Positions 19,339 to 29,497 are shown, counted from the stretch's first letter. The stretch: DNA of 64,000 bases from Sphingorhabdus sp. YGSMI21 (GCF_002776575.1 NZ_CP022548.1:325001-389000), one strand, 5' to 3'. Program-made: numbers and translations. The notes: generated by a model from the sequence alone, not told the origin.

Positions 19339-19348
19339 TCTAACCGTC

Positions 19349-20518
19349 CTAACCTGATCGATTCTTCGTGATGAAACGAGCGCGTTCAAGCAGCTCGTCA
19401 AATGTTACGATATCAATACTGCGATTCTCTCGTCTGAATAATTCGAAGGTGTCGCGCATTAGGTTCGCCTCTCTAACCCCGCTGGCTTTTGCAAATTCAG
19501 TGCTGGATCCTATAATCAGAATACTTTTGGCATTTCTGGTGCGGGCCGTAAGATGCTCGGTTCCGTCCTTGTTGAGGTGGTCACCATACTCGGAGAAAGA
19601 CGACCATTCTGCCTTCTGCTCAAGAATCTGTGAAACGGCACTCATAAATTGAGAGCTGAATTCCCACGTTCCCGCCCTCCCGCCGCGCGGTTTGCGAAAA
19701 ATGGGGGTGTCAGGTCTCTTGATTTCGACAAGCACGGTGTAATCTGTGAAATTCATAAGGAAGTCCGTTACGGGCTTGTTCTGATTGTCCGCACCTCCTC
19801 CTCCGACTGTCATTTCGCGCCCAAATTGCCGCATAATACGATAATCGAGACCATACCCAAAAACCCATTGTTCACGCTCGAAGAAATCCTGCCATTGTAC
19901 CTCGTTCCAGTCCGACAGCTGCATATGCTCCTGATATTCTTCCAACCCCTGCTTGCGGCCAAGAAGGATGTTAATTTCCTCGTCGGTCAGCGATCCGTGC
20001 AATGCATTGAGTAAGCCGCTTCTTTGTTCTTCAGTCATTCCTTTTATGCTGTTAAAAATTTCTCGATCAGAAGCATCTATGATCGTTTTCGGCCCATCCG
20101 TCGTTGATATGTCCTCAATCCGGGATGTTCCTTCATTCGATAGGTCTATGAATTCTATCTGATGAAGGAAGTCGAGCAGGCGGCTAAACTCGTCTTCTCG
20201 AAAATCGAATTTGTTATCATCGCCTGACTCTATCCAGCCACCCGCACGAGTTTTGAATGTTTGAAGAGAGAGCCGCCGAATCTTTTTGTCGTCTTGAGTG
20301 ACAATTGCAGAAACTTGAGTTTTGCGAACATTCCCGGTTAATCGAAGGCACATCACGCCCTCTATTTCGCCAAGATGAATTCGGTCGCTTCCTTCAATCA
20401 CCATTTTAACGTTGCGTTTACGCTCCGTATCTCGCGCATGGTAAGTGTATACCTTTGAGATATATAACTTCCCTTGCTCACGCAGCTTGTAAAATTCATA
20501 TTCGCTATCATTGCTCAT
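19349..20518 (-). CDS. sduA: Shedu anti-phage nuclease SduA (DUF4263)
   Basis: A 389-residue protein with a C-terminal DUF4263 domain, the hallmark of the single-gene Shedu defence system. The PD-(D/E)xK nuclease core is visible: Asp252 in KPVTDFLM, then Glu265-x-Lys267 in TVLVEIKRPDTP, with a Gln at 290 in EFSSQF. Just before it, VQWQDFFEREQWVFGYGL matches the usual DUF4263 entry helix. The N-terminal 200 residues are the variable sensor or assembly part (SKVYTYHARD, VMCLRLTGN). ATG at 20518 chosen; an earlier ATG at 20602 would add a non-matching, Phe-rich leader. AT-rich and flanked by unrelated core genes, so likely acquired. Nuclease activity is inferred from the intact motif. Confidence 0.9.
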   Translation of the reverse strand: MSNDSEYEFYKLREQGKLYISKVYTYHARDTERKRNVKMVIEGSDRIHLGEIEGVMCLRLTGNVRKTQVSAIVTQDDKKIRRLSLQTFKTRAGGWIESGDDNKFDFREDEFSRLLDFLHQIEFIDLSNEGTSRIEDISTTDGPKTIIDASDREIFNSIKGMTEEQRSGLLNALHGSLTDEEINILLGRKQGLEEYQEHMQLSDWNEVQWQDFFEREQWVFGYGLDYRIMRQFGREMTVGGGGADNQNKPVTDFLMNFTDYTVLVEIKRPDTPIFRKPRGGRAGTWEFSSQFMSAVSQILEQKAEWSSFSEYGDHLNKDGTEHLTARTRNAKSILIIGSSTEFAKASGVREANLMRDTFELFRRENRSIDIVTFDELLERARFITKNRSG

Positions 20519-20812
20519 TTGGCGATAGTATCGAATAATAATACACGGAAAAGAAAAATTCGAAAAACGAAACGAATTTCTGCTTTCAGGCGCTACCACC
20601 ACCCGATGAAGTTGCTGTGGTAATCCACTTTTTGTACTAACCTCTCAGGTCATAATCTTACCGGTCTTGGGCATTTAGGTTATTGAACATTCACCCACCT
20701 TCAAGCATTGCGACCAAGTTCGTCAAATTAGCGCATTTTATAAATTATCGGCGGAATAATAGTTCTTTCACTATTGCTCAAATTGTAAAATATATATGCA
20801 TGGAGGCACTTA

Positions 20813-21721
20813 ATGAATGAAGAGGCTCATAAATTCATACTAGAGCATTTCTGCGAGCAACGTTCCCTGTCGCCAAAGGCAATACCCGCCGGATTGACTG
20901 ACATGATCTGTGCGGTGACAGCACCCTATTTTCTAATGATCGAATGCCTTGACGAGCTTGACTCTGATCCTACTCAGGGCCTTCTTATCAAGCTTGTCAG
21001 TAGGTCCTACGAAGCGGCAGCGGGTTCGCTTGCGCTTGCAGCAATTGGCCACTTACGTGAAGCCGAGACACTCTCCCGCTCGGTATACGAAAGCTCAGTG
21101 ACGACGACTTACATCGTTCAAGAAAATCCAGCCAAGCGGTTTGCCCAATTTTTTCAATATTATGTGAGGCAAGAGCGTGAGCAAAATCGCAAATGGTCAA
21201 ACGACGTTGAGGCCGAACCCCCTACAGTGCGAAAGGATCACGAAAAAAGGATCAGCCAGAAGAATGAGGCGATGGATGCGTATGAGAAGTTCATCGATCT
21301 CTTTGTCGAACATTGCGGCATTGATCTTGAAACGGCGAAAAATTGGCCGGGACTAATTGATCGCCTAACGGCTCTCGGAAGGAGGATCGATTATCGGACG
21401 GTCTACGCCGCGATGTGCTCACAGTCGCATCATGACGCGGAGGATGTGCTGAATCACTTTTTTGCCAACAGTGTTGTAGGAGCAGATGACATCGCGGAAA
21501 GGATGGAGCGGGAGGCCAACATCTTCAGCATATTCATGGTACTATTCGGGCTTCAATCGTTTGTAGAGGCTATGCTCGCAGTTTGCCGTCACCTGAAGTT
21601 CCCGACCGTGGTCGCTGAGGGGACTAATTCTCTAAAGCGGATTACAGACGAGTTGCATGTCATCGCTCCTCACCTTGACACCGGCGAATTTCCAGAAAAC
21701 TGGGTTAAGAAGGGAACATGA
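20813..21721 (+). CDS. DUF5677-like protein
   Basis: A 302-residue, mostly helical soluble protein. The segment EAAAGSLALAAIGHLREAET with SRSVYESSVTTTYIV is the pattern of the DUF5677 family (helical bundle around conserved Arg and Glu), and the C-terminal half carries SQSHHDAEDV with a His pair. Family members turn up often in accessory and defence-rich regions, but no activity is established. ATG at 20813 preceded by GGAGG nine bases upstream (20801-20805). It is divergent from sduA with a 294-base AT-rich gap that should hold both promoters. Composition resembles sduA more than the core genes. Confidence 0.75.
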   Translation: MNEEAHKFILEHFCEQRSLSPKAIPAGLTDMICAVTAPYFLMIECLDELDSDPTQGLLIKLVSRSYEAAAGSLALAAIGHLREAETLSRSVYESSVTTTYIVQENPAKRFAQFFQYYVRQEREQNRKWSNDVEAEPPTVRKDHEKRISQKNEAMDAYEKFIDLFVEHCGIDLETAKNWPGLIDRLTALGRRIDYRTVYAAMCSQSHHDAEDVLNHFFANSVVGADDIAERMEREANIFSIFMVLFGLQSFVEAMLAVCRHLKFPTVVAEGTNSLKRITDELHVIAPHLDTGEFPENWVKKGT

Positions 21722-21799
21722 CGTGAAGAGCGCTTATTCAGCGCGTCTTTAGTCTACATTAACATCCTGCCAAATACGCCTATTCACTACACAGCCCGA

Positions 21800-22084
21800 T
21801 CACCGCTCAAAATCCATGCTGTGATGCAGCACCCGCACGATAAACAGCTCATCCCGCTCAACCCTGTAAAACACAACATGCGCCTGCTGACGAATACGGC
21901 GCAATCCCGGGGCGACCTCCTCGGCGCTGCTGCCGAGCTGCGGATTCTCCAGCAGGGACCGGAAACAGGCTTGAAACTGGTCGCGATAGAGCCGCGCCTG
22001 ATCGATGCCGAATTCGGCAATGGTGTAATCGGCTATTTCGGCCAGATCGCTTGCGGCGCGCCTGCTGAGGCGCAGGTCAGCCAT
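21800..22084 (-). CDS. parE: ParE/RelE-superfamily toxin
   Basis: A 94-residue toxin of the RelE/ParE fold. Features: N-terminal LRLSRRAASDLAEIADYT helix, the YRDQFQACFRSLLENPQLG middle, and C-terminal strands VVFYRVERDELFIVRVLHHS. ParE-type members poison DNA gyrase, RelE-type cut mRNA; the sequence and the partner type fit ParE. It overlaps the upstream antitoxin gene by eight bases, the normal antitoxin-first order. Complete length, no disruption. Confidence 0.9.
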   Translation of the reverse strand: MADLRLSRRAASDLAEIADYTIAEFGIDQARLYRDQFQACFRSLLENPQLGSSAEEVAPGLRRIRQQAHVVFYRVERDELFIVRVLHHSMDFER

Positions 22085-22325
22085 GGGCAGCGCGGTCTTC
22101 GGCGGCGCTCCATATATCGTCCAGCGACTGGTCGCTGGTGCCGCTGTCGAGACCCTCGGCTATCGCCGCTCTTAAAGTGGCGAGCCGGTCTTCCTGCGAC
22201 TGGTCGCGCTTGACCAGATCGCGGATATATTCGCTATCATTGGTAAAGGCACCGCCAGCGATCCGGGATTTTATCCATGCGTCCTGGCTCTCGCTGAGCG
22301 TGATGGTTTTGCGGACGGTGGCCAT
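22077..22325 (-). CDS. parD: ParD-type ribbon-helix-helix antitoxin
   Basis: An 82-residue antitoxin. The N-terminal ribbon-helix-helix is clear: ATVRKTITLSESQDAWIKSR then FTNDSEYIRDLVKRD. The acidic, flexible C-terminus (TSDQSLDDIWSAAEDRA) would wrap the ParE toxin. Start at the ATG at 22325, eight bases after AAGGAG on the minus strand; an in-frame ATG at 22409 lacks such a site. As in other ParDE pairs the antitoxin probably represses its own promoter just upstream (22326-22400). Confidence 0.9.
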   Translation of the reverse strand: MATVRKTITLSESQDAWIKSRIAGGAFTNDSEYIRDLVKRDQSQEDRLATLRAAIAEGLDSGTSDQSLDDIWSAAEDRAAHG

Positions 22326-22480
22326 GGGTGAAGCTCCTTGTGACTGGAGTGTCATACTATTGGTGCAGGCCGGGATTGTAAAGATGATGCGCGTTTTGGC
22401 TCCAACCACCTTTCCCTAGCAATCCCGCCGCCATCCCCCTAGACACACCCCTCACCTCCCACCAACCGAGACCCCAAAAC

Positions 22481-22819
22481 ATGGCCCGCAAACATTCGAA
22501 ACATGGTGGCTGGCAGGATCTGCCCGAGGCGGAGGAGGCTCCGGCGGAGGTGCCGGATTGCTGGCTCTGCGGGCGGCCGACCGGGAAGACCATTGTCTGG
22601 CATCATCCGGTGCCGAAAAGCCGGGGCGGGCGCGATACGGTGCCGATGCATCCGATCTGCCAGCAGACCATCATCACCCATTTCACCAATAGCGAATTGC
22701 AGCGCCACGGCATGGACGTCGACGCGCTGCTCGCCGATCCGGTGGTGCGCAAATTTGTGAACTGGGTGGCGAAAAAGGACCCCGATTTCAACGCGGCGAC
22801 CACCAGGAAGCAGCGCTGA
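22481..22819 (+). CDS. Small HNH-motif protein
   Basis: A 112-residue protein with an HNH-like zinc motif: CWLCGR, then VWHHPVPKSRGGRDTVPMHP with the His-His of the active beta-strand, and ICQQTI with the closing Cys. The zinc pattern CxxC ... HxxC is therefore partly degenerate compared with the classical two CxxC pairs. The rest is helical and basic. It could be a small nicking nuclease or a nucleic-acid-binding protein. Stand-alone gene beside ParDE. Family assignment good, function open. Confidence 0.8.
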   Translation: MARKHSKHGGWQDLPEAEEAPAEVPDCWLCGRPTGKTIVWHHPVPKSRGGRDTVPMHPICQQTIITHFTNSELQRHGMDVDALLADPVVRKFVNWVAKKDPDFNAATTRKQR

Positions 22820-22889
22820 TCGGGCTGCGGCGTGGTCTGGCGGGGAATGACGGGACGGGCCTTACACCCGCCCCGCTTGATTCAGTGGC

Positions 22890-23771
22890 CTAGAGCCCGT
22901 CGAGGCCCTTGCTGACCAGGATATTGACCGCGACGCGGCGGTTCTGGGCCTTGCCGCTGGCGGTGTCGTTGCTCGCCATCGGGTCGGCTTCGGACATGCC
23001 GGTCGGGGTCAGCATGCGATAGGGTTTCCAGCCGCAGTTCTGCTGGATATAATTGACCACGCGGCTGGCGCGTTGCTCGCTGAGCTGCTGGTTATATTCA
23101 TAATCGCCGGTCGAATCGGTATAGCCGACGACCAGGATCAGGGCGTTGTTCATATCGTCCGCGGCTTCTGCGGTGGCGCACAGGTCCGCCTTGCCGCTTG
23201 CGGAGAGCTTTGCCTTGCCGGTGTCGAAATAGACGTTGGTCGTGCGCTTCACATTATATTGGTCGATATCGCTGACGCGGCTGCGCAAGGCCTCGGTCGC
23301 CGCGGTCTGTTCGGCAAAGCCCTGGGCAGTGCCATTGTGGATCATGTTGGCGGTCTTCAGATCGCTGCCCTTCAGCTTGATCTGGCTGGCGACCAGGTCG
23401 CTGCCCAGCTGCACCGTCTTGACGGTGACCGGCAGGCCGTTGAGCAGCGCTTCGCCGCCCAGGCTTTCGCGGCCGATGCCGAACAGGCCCTTGCTGGCCC
23501 TGATCTCGGTGATCTCGTTGAAGCCGATCACCGTCCGCGCGCCGTCGTCTGCGGTAATCTGCAGGCGGTCATCGCTGCGGGCGGAGATGATGCCTTCGAT
23601 TTCGGGGCCGGCGGGCGCTTCGGCCATCGCCGTGGCAAAGTCGATTTCCTGCTGGCCGGAGACGATGATATTGTCGCGCGTCTCCTGTTGCGCGAGCAGG
23701 CTGCCGGGCGTCAGCAGGGCGGCGGTGGCCAGCAGCATGGCGGCTGTCCGGGGTTGGAAACTGGTGTTCAT
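22890..23771 (-). CDS. OmpA-family outer-membrane/peptidoglycan-binding protein
   Basis: A 293-residue exported protein: signal peptide residues 1-28 (ending PGSLLAQQ), a central beta-rich region of about 130 residues, and a C-terminal OmpA domain (about 175-290). The OmpA signature is clear: TNVYFDTGKAKLS, VVGYTDSTGDYEYNQQLSEQ and RASRVVNYI, with NRRVAV near the end. The domain should bind diaminopimelate in peptidoglycan. The usual eight-strand barrel is replaced by a smaller domain containing LQITADDGARTVIGFNEITE. Start at 23771 after AAGGAG. Divergent from the histidine kinase gene. Confidence 0.88.
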   Translation of the reverse strand: MNTSFQPRTAAMLLATAALLTPGSLLAQQETRDNIIVSGQQEIDFATAMAEAPAGPEIEGIISARSDDRLQITADDGARTVIGFNEITEIRASKGLFGIGRESLGGEALLNGLPVTVKTVQLGSDLVASQIKLKGSDLKTANMIHNGTAQGFAEQTAATEALRSRVSDIDQYNVKRTTNVYFDTGKAKLSASGKADLCATAEAADDMNNALILVVGYTDSTGDYEYNQQLSEQRASRVVNYIQQNCGWKPYRMLTPTGMSEADPMASNDTASGKAQNRRVAVNILVSKGLDGL

Positions 23772-24104
23772 TATATTTCTCCTTCGGTCGAATCTGTCCG
23801 GCCTTGCCATGCGCGTGGCCGTGCTCCGGCCGGACCTGTGGGGATGGGATGCCGCCTGTCAATCTTCCTTTCGGTCTGCGGCATGGTCGGGACGGCGCTG
23901 GCGCCGCCTGTGAACAAGCAAGGGCCGGACTGGCGCGACCACCCTGTCCCCCGGATGAACATATTCGTCAGATTCGCCGCTTCTGCAGGCAGCCCGAGCG
24001 GGTCCTGCGGCGAACCGTTTCGGGCAGACCTGCAAAACCCATCGCGGAAGTTCACCAGCGCCGGAGTCTCTTTCTTCTCTCTGCCATTCTGCTATCAGCA
24101 TCCG
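23772..24104. other. Divergent intergenic region, OmpA gene / histidine kinase gene
   Basis: These 333 GC-rich bases separate two divergent genes. They should contain both promoters. I see no gene, repeat or terminator; the open frames crossing it extend from neighbours and show no domain. Confidence 0.4.
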
Positions 24105-25193
24105 ATGAAGCCCCAACTCCATCCCCAGGAGGCAGAGCGCCTCCGCGAACTGCGCCGCTACGGCATACTCGACACCGAGCGCGAGCAGGCCTTTGACGAA
24201 CTCGTCGAGCTGACCGCGCAATTGTGTGACGCGCCGGTTTCGGTGGTCAATTTCATCGACGAGGGACGCCAGTGGTTCAAGGCCGAGGTCGGGCTGGGCG
24301 TGCGGTCGACGCCGATCGACACCAGCCTGTGCGGCCATGTGATCCTGCAGGACGATTTCGTCGAAATACCCGATACGCTGGCTGACGAGCGGATGGCCGA
24401 CAACCCGCTGTGCACCAGCGAGGACGGCTTCCGCTTCTACGCCGGAGCGGTGCTGAAAGCCGCCAACGGCCTGCCGCTGGGCACTTTGTGCGTGCTCGAC
24501 ACCAAGCCGCGGGTGCTGAGCGAACAGCAGCGCAAGGTGATCCGGATACTCTCGCACCAGGTGATGCGGGAACTGGACTTGCGCCAGGCACTCGAAAGGG
24601 AGCAGGTGCTGCGCCGCGAAATCGACCATCGGGTGAAAAATTCGCTGGCCTCGATCGGCTCGCTGTTCGCGATGAAGGCGCGCGCCGCGCCGGACGAGAA
24701 AGTGCGCCTGGCGCTGGAGGATGCAAGCCTGCGGATCCGGTCGCTGTCCTCGCTGCACGCCGAACTGCACGATCTGGAACAGGGGCAGCTGGTCGACCTC
24801 TCCTCGCTGTTCCTGCGGGTCTGCCTTGATCTTCAGCAATTGCTTCCCGACGGCATCGCGCTTTCGGCTGCGGTCAGCGGCGACCATGCCAGCCCGCATC
24901 TGGCCAACGGCCTGCTGCTGATCGTCAATGAATTTGTCTCGAACAGCGTCAAGCACGGCCTTTTCGCTGCCGGTGGCAAAATCGAATTCGTGATCGCGAG
25001 CGAGGGCGAGCAATGGTCGATTGTCTGCAAGGACAATGGCAAGGCGAACCGGCAGGATGCGGAGCGTGCGGCGTCCTCGTCGGGCCTGGGAACACGGGTG
25101 ATCAGTTCGCTGGCCACCTCGCTCGGCGCATCGATCGACTGGCGCGCCGATGGGACGGGCATGGAATTGCGGCTGGCGAGCGGCACGGACTAG
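24105..25193 (+). CDS. GAF-domain sensor histidine kinase (HisKA_2/HWE type)
   Basis: A 362-residue soluble kinase. Residues 1-155 form a GAF domain (RRYGILDTEREQAFDELVEL, PVSVVNFIDEGRQWFKAEVG, DTSLCGHVILQ), without a membrane segment. The phosphoacceptor is His175 in REIDHRVKNSLASIGSLFAM, typical of HisKA_2. The ATPase domain has NEFVSNSVKHG (N box) and GLGTRVISSLA (G box). Alphaproteobacterial kinases of this type often feed the PhyR-NepR general stress response or light signalling; the GAF Cys in TSLCGH could be a chromophore or redox site. No response regulator is adjacent, so it is an orphan. Confidence 0.9.
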   Translation: MKPQLHPQEAERLRELRRYGILDTEREQAFDELVELTAQLCDAPVSVVNFIDEGRQWFKAEVGLGVRSTPIDTSLCGHVILQDDFVEIPDTLADERMADNPLCTSEDGFRFYAGAVLKAANGLPLGTLCVLDTKPRVLSEQQRKVIRILSHQVMRELDLRQALEREQVLRREIDHRVKNSLASIGSLFAMKARAAPDEKVRLALEDASLRIRSLSSLHAELHDLEQGQLVDLSSLFLRVCLDLQQLLPDGIALSAAVSGDHASPHLANGLLLIVNEFVSNSVKHGLFAAGGKIEFVIASEGEQWSIVCKDNGKANRQDAERAASSSGLGTRVISSLATSLGASIDWRADGTGMELRLASGTD

Positions 25194-25312
25194 CGGGTAC
25201 GACAGATCGCGGAACCGCGGCCGCTATAATCCTTGACCATCCGCCCAGAATTTAGCTAGTCAGTTAAATTGCACGGACGGCGGACCGTCCGGCGGATTTT
25301 AGGAGACGGGTG

Positions 25313-27436
25313 ATGCGCAGGCTGGGATATTTATTGGCACCTCTTTTGCTGGTGGCTTGCCAGAGCCAGACCGGCGATCCGGCAACGCCCGACGCGGTGG
25401 TCAACGCGGACTGGGACAATATCGGCTTTGACGCCAAGGAACAGCGGCACAGCCCGCTCACCCAGATCAACGACAGCAATGTAAGCGAACTCGGCATTGC
25501 CTGGTTCAAGGACCTACCCGACGCCCGTGGCCAGGAAGCAACCCCCGTCGTCGTCGACGGCAAGCTTTATATTTCCACCGCATGGTCGAAGGTCTTTGCC
25601 TATGACGCCAAGACCGGCGAGGAACTCTGGTCCTATGATCCCGGGGTGGCCGGCGAAAAAGCGGTCGACGCCTGTTGCGACGTGGTCAATCGCGGCGTTG
25701 CGATCAACCGCGGAAAATTGTTTTTCGGCACCATCGACGGCCGGCTGATCGCGCTGGACGCGAATACCGGCGCGCGACTCTGGGAAACCCAGACCACCGA
25801 CAACAGCAAGCCCTATACGATCACCGGCGCCCCGCGGGTGGTCAAGAATATGGTGATCATCGGCAATGGCGGCGCGGAATTCGGCGTGCGCGGCTATGTC
25901 TCGGCGTATAATGTCCGAGACGGACTGCTCAAATGGCGCTTCTACACCGTCCCCAATCCCAAGGGCGAAGCGGACGGCGCGGCGAGCGACGAGATTTTTG
26001 CCAAGGCAGCCAACAAGACCTGGGGGGACGGCGAATGGAAAGTCTCCGGCGGCGGCGGTACGGTCTGGGACAGCATCGTCTATGACGAGGATCTCGACCA
26101 GCTCTACTTTGGCGTCGGCAATGGCAACCCGTGGAATCACGGGCTGCGCTCGGGCGGCGAAGGCGACAATCTGTTCCTGTCCTCGATCGTTGCGGTCGAC
26201 CCCGATACCGGCAAATATCTCTGGCACTATCAGGAAACACCCGCCGAGACCTGGGACTATACCGCGACCCAGCATATCATTCAGGCCGAACTGCCGATCG
26301 ACGGCAAGATGCGCAAAGTGCTCTACCACGCCCCGAAAAACGGCTTTTTCTTCGTCATCGACCGGCTCGACGGCACGCTGATCAGCGCCGAACCCTTCGT
26401 CGACGGGATCAACTGGGCCGAAGGCTATGATCTGGCCACTGGCCGGCCGATCGAAAATCCGGCCGCCCGCTTCTACAAGACCAAGGAGCCCTTTGTCGCG
26501 ATCCCGGGGGCGCTGGGCGCGCATAACTGGCATCCGATGAGCTACAATCCGCAGACCGGCCTCGTCTACATTCCCGCCCAGCAAATCCCGCAGGGCTATG
26601 AAGTGCCGGTTTCTGACATCGACAAGGCGCGCGAGCGGCTCGGCTTCAATGTCGGCATCGGCTGGGCCATCGGCCAGCTGCCCGACGACAAGGATGTCTA
26701 CAAGGCCGCCGTGGCGGCGACCACCGGACGGCTGGTGGCCTTCAACCCCAAGACCGGCAAGGTCGAATGGGGCGTCGATTATCCGGCGGCCTGGAACGGC
26801 GGTACGATGACGACCGCGGGCAATCTGGTTTTCCAGGGCACCAGCACCGGCTTTTTCAAGGCCTATTCGGCCGACAAGGGCACGGAATTGCTGAGCCTGC
26901 CGATGCAGTCCGGCATCGTCAGCGCGCCCTCCACCTATATGATCGACGGCGAGCAATATGTCGCTTTCCTGACCAGCAAGGGCGGTGCCTTTCCGCTGGT
27001 CGCCGGTGTTGCCGGCGGGGTGACGCGCCAACTGCCCAATATTCCGCGGCTGGTGGTGCTGAAACTCGGCGGCAAGGCTGCCTTCCCGCCGCTCCCTGAA
27101 AAAGGCGAAGTGGTCTGGGATCCGCCGGTACAGAGTGGCACCCCGGAACAGATTGCTGCCGGTAAGGACCTGTACGGGCGCAATTGCCTCGTCTGCCACG
27201 GCGACAGCGCGATCGGCAACGGCTTCACGCCTGACCTGCGGGTCAGCGGCGTATTGCCGGATACCCAGGCCTGGGCCTCGGTGGTCAAGGGCGGCGCGCT
27301 CAAGCAACACGGCATGGTCGGTTTCGGATCACAGCTCAGCGACGTGCAGGTGGAAAATATCCGCCACTATGTCGTGAACCGGTCGATCTGGACCAAGGAA
27401 AATCTGCCCGAGATGACCGCTCCGACGGCGCGGTGA
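25313..27436 (+). CDS. PQQ-dependent quinohemoprotein alcohol dehydrogenase (lipoprotein)
   Basis: A 707-residue periplasmic enzyme with an eight-bladed propeller followed by a cytochrome c domain. A lipoprotein signal is present (LLAPLLLVACQSQ). The vicinal disulfide Cys121-Cys122 in VDACCDVVNRG sits over PQQ; tryptophan-docking-type repeats such as LIALDANTGARLWETQ recur. The haem site is CLVCH at 625-629, with a distal Met region near KQHGMVGFG. Substrate is an alcohol or aldehyde, electrons pass to the respiratory chain. ATG at 25313 preferred over GTG at 25310 because AGGAG is seven bases upstream. No PQQ-synthesis genes are in the window. Confidence 0.93.
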   Translation: MRRLGYLLAPLLLVACQSQTGDPATPDAVVNADWDNIGFDAKEQRHSPLTQINDSNVSELGIAWFKDLPDARGQEATPVVVDGKLYISTAWSKVFAYDAKTGEELWSYDPGVAGEKAVDACCDVVNRGVAINRGKLFFGTIDGRLIALDANTGARLWETQTTDNSKPYTITGAPRVVKNMVIIGNGGAEFGVRGYVSAYNVRDGLLKWRFYTVPNPKGEADGAASDEIFAKAANKTWGDGEWKVSGGGGTVWDSIVYDEDLDQLYFGVGNGNPWNHGLRSGGEGDNLFLSSIVAVDPDTGKYLWHYQETPAETWDYTATQHIIQAELPIDGKMRKVLYHAPKNGFFFVIDRLDGTLISAEPFVDGINWAEGYDLATGRPIENPAARFYKTKEPFVAIPGALGAHNWHPMSYNPQTGLVYIPAQQIPQGYEVPVSDIDKARERLGFNVGIGWAIGQLPDDKDVYKAAVAATTGRLVAFNPKTGKVEWGVDYPAAWNGGTMTTAGNLVFQGTSTGFFKAYSADKGTELLSLPMQSGIVSAPSTYMIDGEQYVAFLTSKGGAFPLVAGVAGGVTRQLPNIPRLVVLKLGGKAAFPPLPEKGEVVWDPPVQSGTPEQIAAGKDLYGRNCLVCHGDSAIGNGFTPDLRVSGVLPDTQAWASVVKGGALKQHGMVGFGSQLSDVQVENIRHYVVNRSIWTKENLPEMTAPTAR

Positions 27437-27573
27437 TCTTACGACCATTGCCTGCCCAAATATTGTTCACAGGCCGCGATAAATGCCTGTTTTTTGAGCA
27501 GCATTGTCAGTCGTCCGATAACAGATTAGCAATGTAGCCAAGCATTCCGGCGATTCTGTTCGCGAATCGATTC

Positions 27574-27589
27574 TGGCATGGTAATTGAA
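27574..27589 (+). promoter_or_regulatory. Possible sigma-54 promoter of glnB
   Basis: TGGCATGGTAATTGAA resembles the -24/-12 pattern (GG, ten bases, then GA in place of GC). It lies about 85 bases before the glnB ATG, where nitrogen-controlled promoters are common. The -12 GC is degenerate, so this is a weak call. A short hairpin CGGGCA-ATAC-TGCCCG follows near 27596-27612 in the leader. Confidence 0.3.
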
Positions 27590-27592
27590 TAG

Positions 27593-28012
<420 letters not shown>

Positions 28013-28059
28013 TTTTCATTCCAACCAAACCCAATAAACCAGAACCAAGGGACTAAATA

Positions 28060-29472
28060 ATGGGCAATACAGCATCCGATATTATCAAGTTGATCAAGGA
28101 ACATGAGATCGAGTGGGTCGATGTTCGCTTCACCGATCCGCGCGGCAAATGGCAGCATCTGTCGATGTGCGCCGAAGTCATTGACGAGGATGTGCTGGAA
28201 GAAGGCTTCATGTTTGACGGTAGCTCGATCGAGGGCTGGAAAGCGATCAACGAATCCGACATGATCCTGCGTCCCGATCTTGACGCGATGTACATGGACC
28301 CCTTCTCGGCCACCCCGATGATGATTCTGGTCTGCAATATCGTCGAGCCCGGCGACGGATCGCTTTACAGCCGCGACCCGCGCTCGACCGCAGTGCGCGC
28401 CGAGGCCTATCTGAAATCCACCGGTATCGGCGACACCATCTATGTCGGACCGGAGCCTGAATTTTTCATGTTCGACGATGTGAAGTTCGAAAATGGCTAC
28501 GACCGCTCGGGCTTCCGGATCGACGATATCGAGCTGCCGACCAACACCGGTCGCGACTATGATGTCGGCAACATGGGCCACCGTCCCCGCGCCAAGGGCG
28601 GCTATTTCCCGGTCGCTCCGGTTGACAGCTGCATGGACATTCGCGGCGAGATGGTCACGACCATGCTGGAAATGGGCCTGCCGATGGACAAGCACCATCA
28701 CGAAGTGGCAGCCGCGCAGCACGAACTGGGCATCACCTTCGGGACGCTGACCCAGACCTGCGACCGGACCCAGGTCTATAAATATGTCGTGCAGCAGGTT
28801 GCCCATGCATATGGCAAGACCGCAACCTTCATGCCGAAGCCGATCAAGGACGATAACGGCAGCGGCATGCACACGCATATGTCGATCTGGAAAGACGGCA
28901 AGCCGCTGTTCGCCGGCAATGAATATGCCGGCCTGTCGGAAATGTGCCTCCACTATATCGGCGGCGTTATCAAACATGCAAAAGCGATCAACGCCTTCTC
29001 CAACCCGACGACCAACAGCTACAAGCGTCTGGTCCCCGGTTTTGAAGCGCCGGTATTGCTCGCCTATTCGAGCCGCAACCGTAGCGCATCCTGCCGTATT
29101 CCTTATGGTGCGGGTGACAAGGCGAAGCGCGTCGAATTCCGCTTCCCCGATCCGCTTGCCAACCCGTATCTGTCGGCAGCAGCCTTGCTGATGGCCGGTC
29201 TTGACGGCATCGAGAACAAGATCCACCCGGGCGAAGCCATGGACAAGAATCTCTATGACCTGCCACCGGCTGAGCTGGCCGAAGTGCCAACCGTCTGCGG
29301 TTCGCTGCGCGAAGCACTGGAAGCACTGGAAGCGGATCACGAATTCCTGCTCAAGGGCGACGTATTCTCGAAAGACCAGATCGACGCTTATGCCGAACTC
29401 AAATGGGAAGAAGTCAGCCGCTTCGAAACCACGCCGAGCCCGGTCGAATTCGACATGTATTATTCGAGCTGA
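28060..29472 (+). CDS. glnA: Glutamine synthetase, type I
   Basis: A 470-residue GSI-beta enzyme that makes glutamine from glutamate, ammonia and ATP; it works as a dodecamer. Recognisable parts: [17 protein letters not shown] near the start, the catalytic loop [19 protein letters not shown] segment (here [13 protein letters not shown]), and the adenylylation site Tyr399 in [11 protein letters not shown]. Length and ends are normal. Cotranscribed with glnB, which lies 47 bases upstream; a strong hairpin terminator follows at 29498. Regulation by NtrC/sigma-54 and by GlnE adenylylation is expected from the family. Confidence 0.98.
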   Translation: MGNTASDIIKLIKEHEIEWVDVRFTDPRGKWQHLSMCAEVIDEDVLEEGFMFDGSSIEGWKAINESDMILRPDLDAMYMDPFSATPMMILVCNIVEPGDGSLYSRDPRSTAVRAEAYLKSTGIGDTIYVGPEPEFFMFDDVKFENGYDRSGFRIDDIELPTNTGRDYDVGNMGHRPRAKGGYFPVAPVDSCMDIRGEMVTTMLEMGLPMDKHHHEVAAAQHELGITFGTLTQTCDRTQVYKYVVQQVAHAYGKTATFMPKPIKDDNGSGMHTHMSIWKDGKPLFAGNEYAGLSEMCLHYIGGVIKHAKAINAFSNPTTNSYKRLVPGFEAPVLLAYSSRNRSASCRIPYGAGDKAKRVEFRFPDPLANPYLSAAALLMAGLDGIENKIHPGEAMDKNLYDLPPAELAEVPTVCGSLREALEALEADHEFLLKGDVFSKDQIDAYAELKWEEVSRFETTPSPVEFDMYYSS

Positions 29473-29497
29473 CCTTTCCGGTCAGATTGAAAACAGA

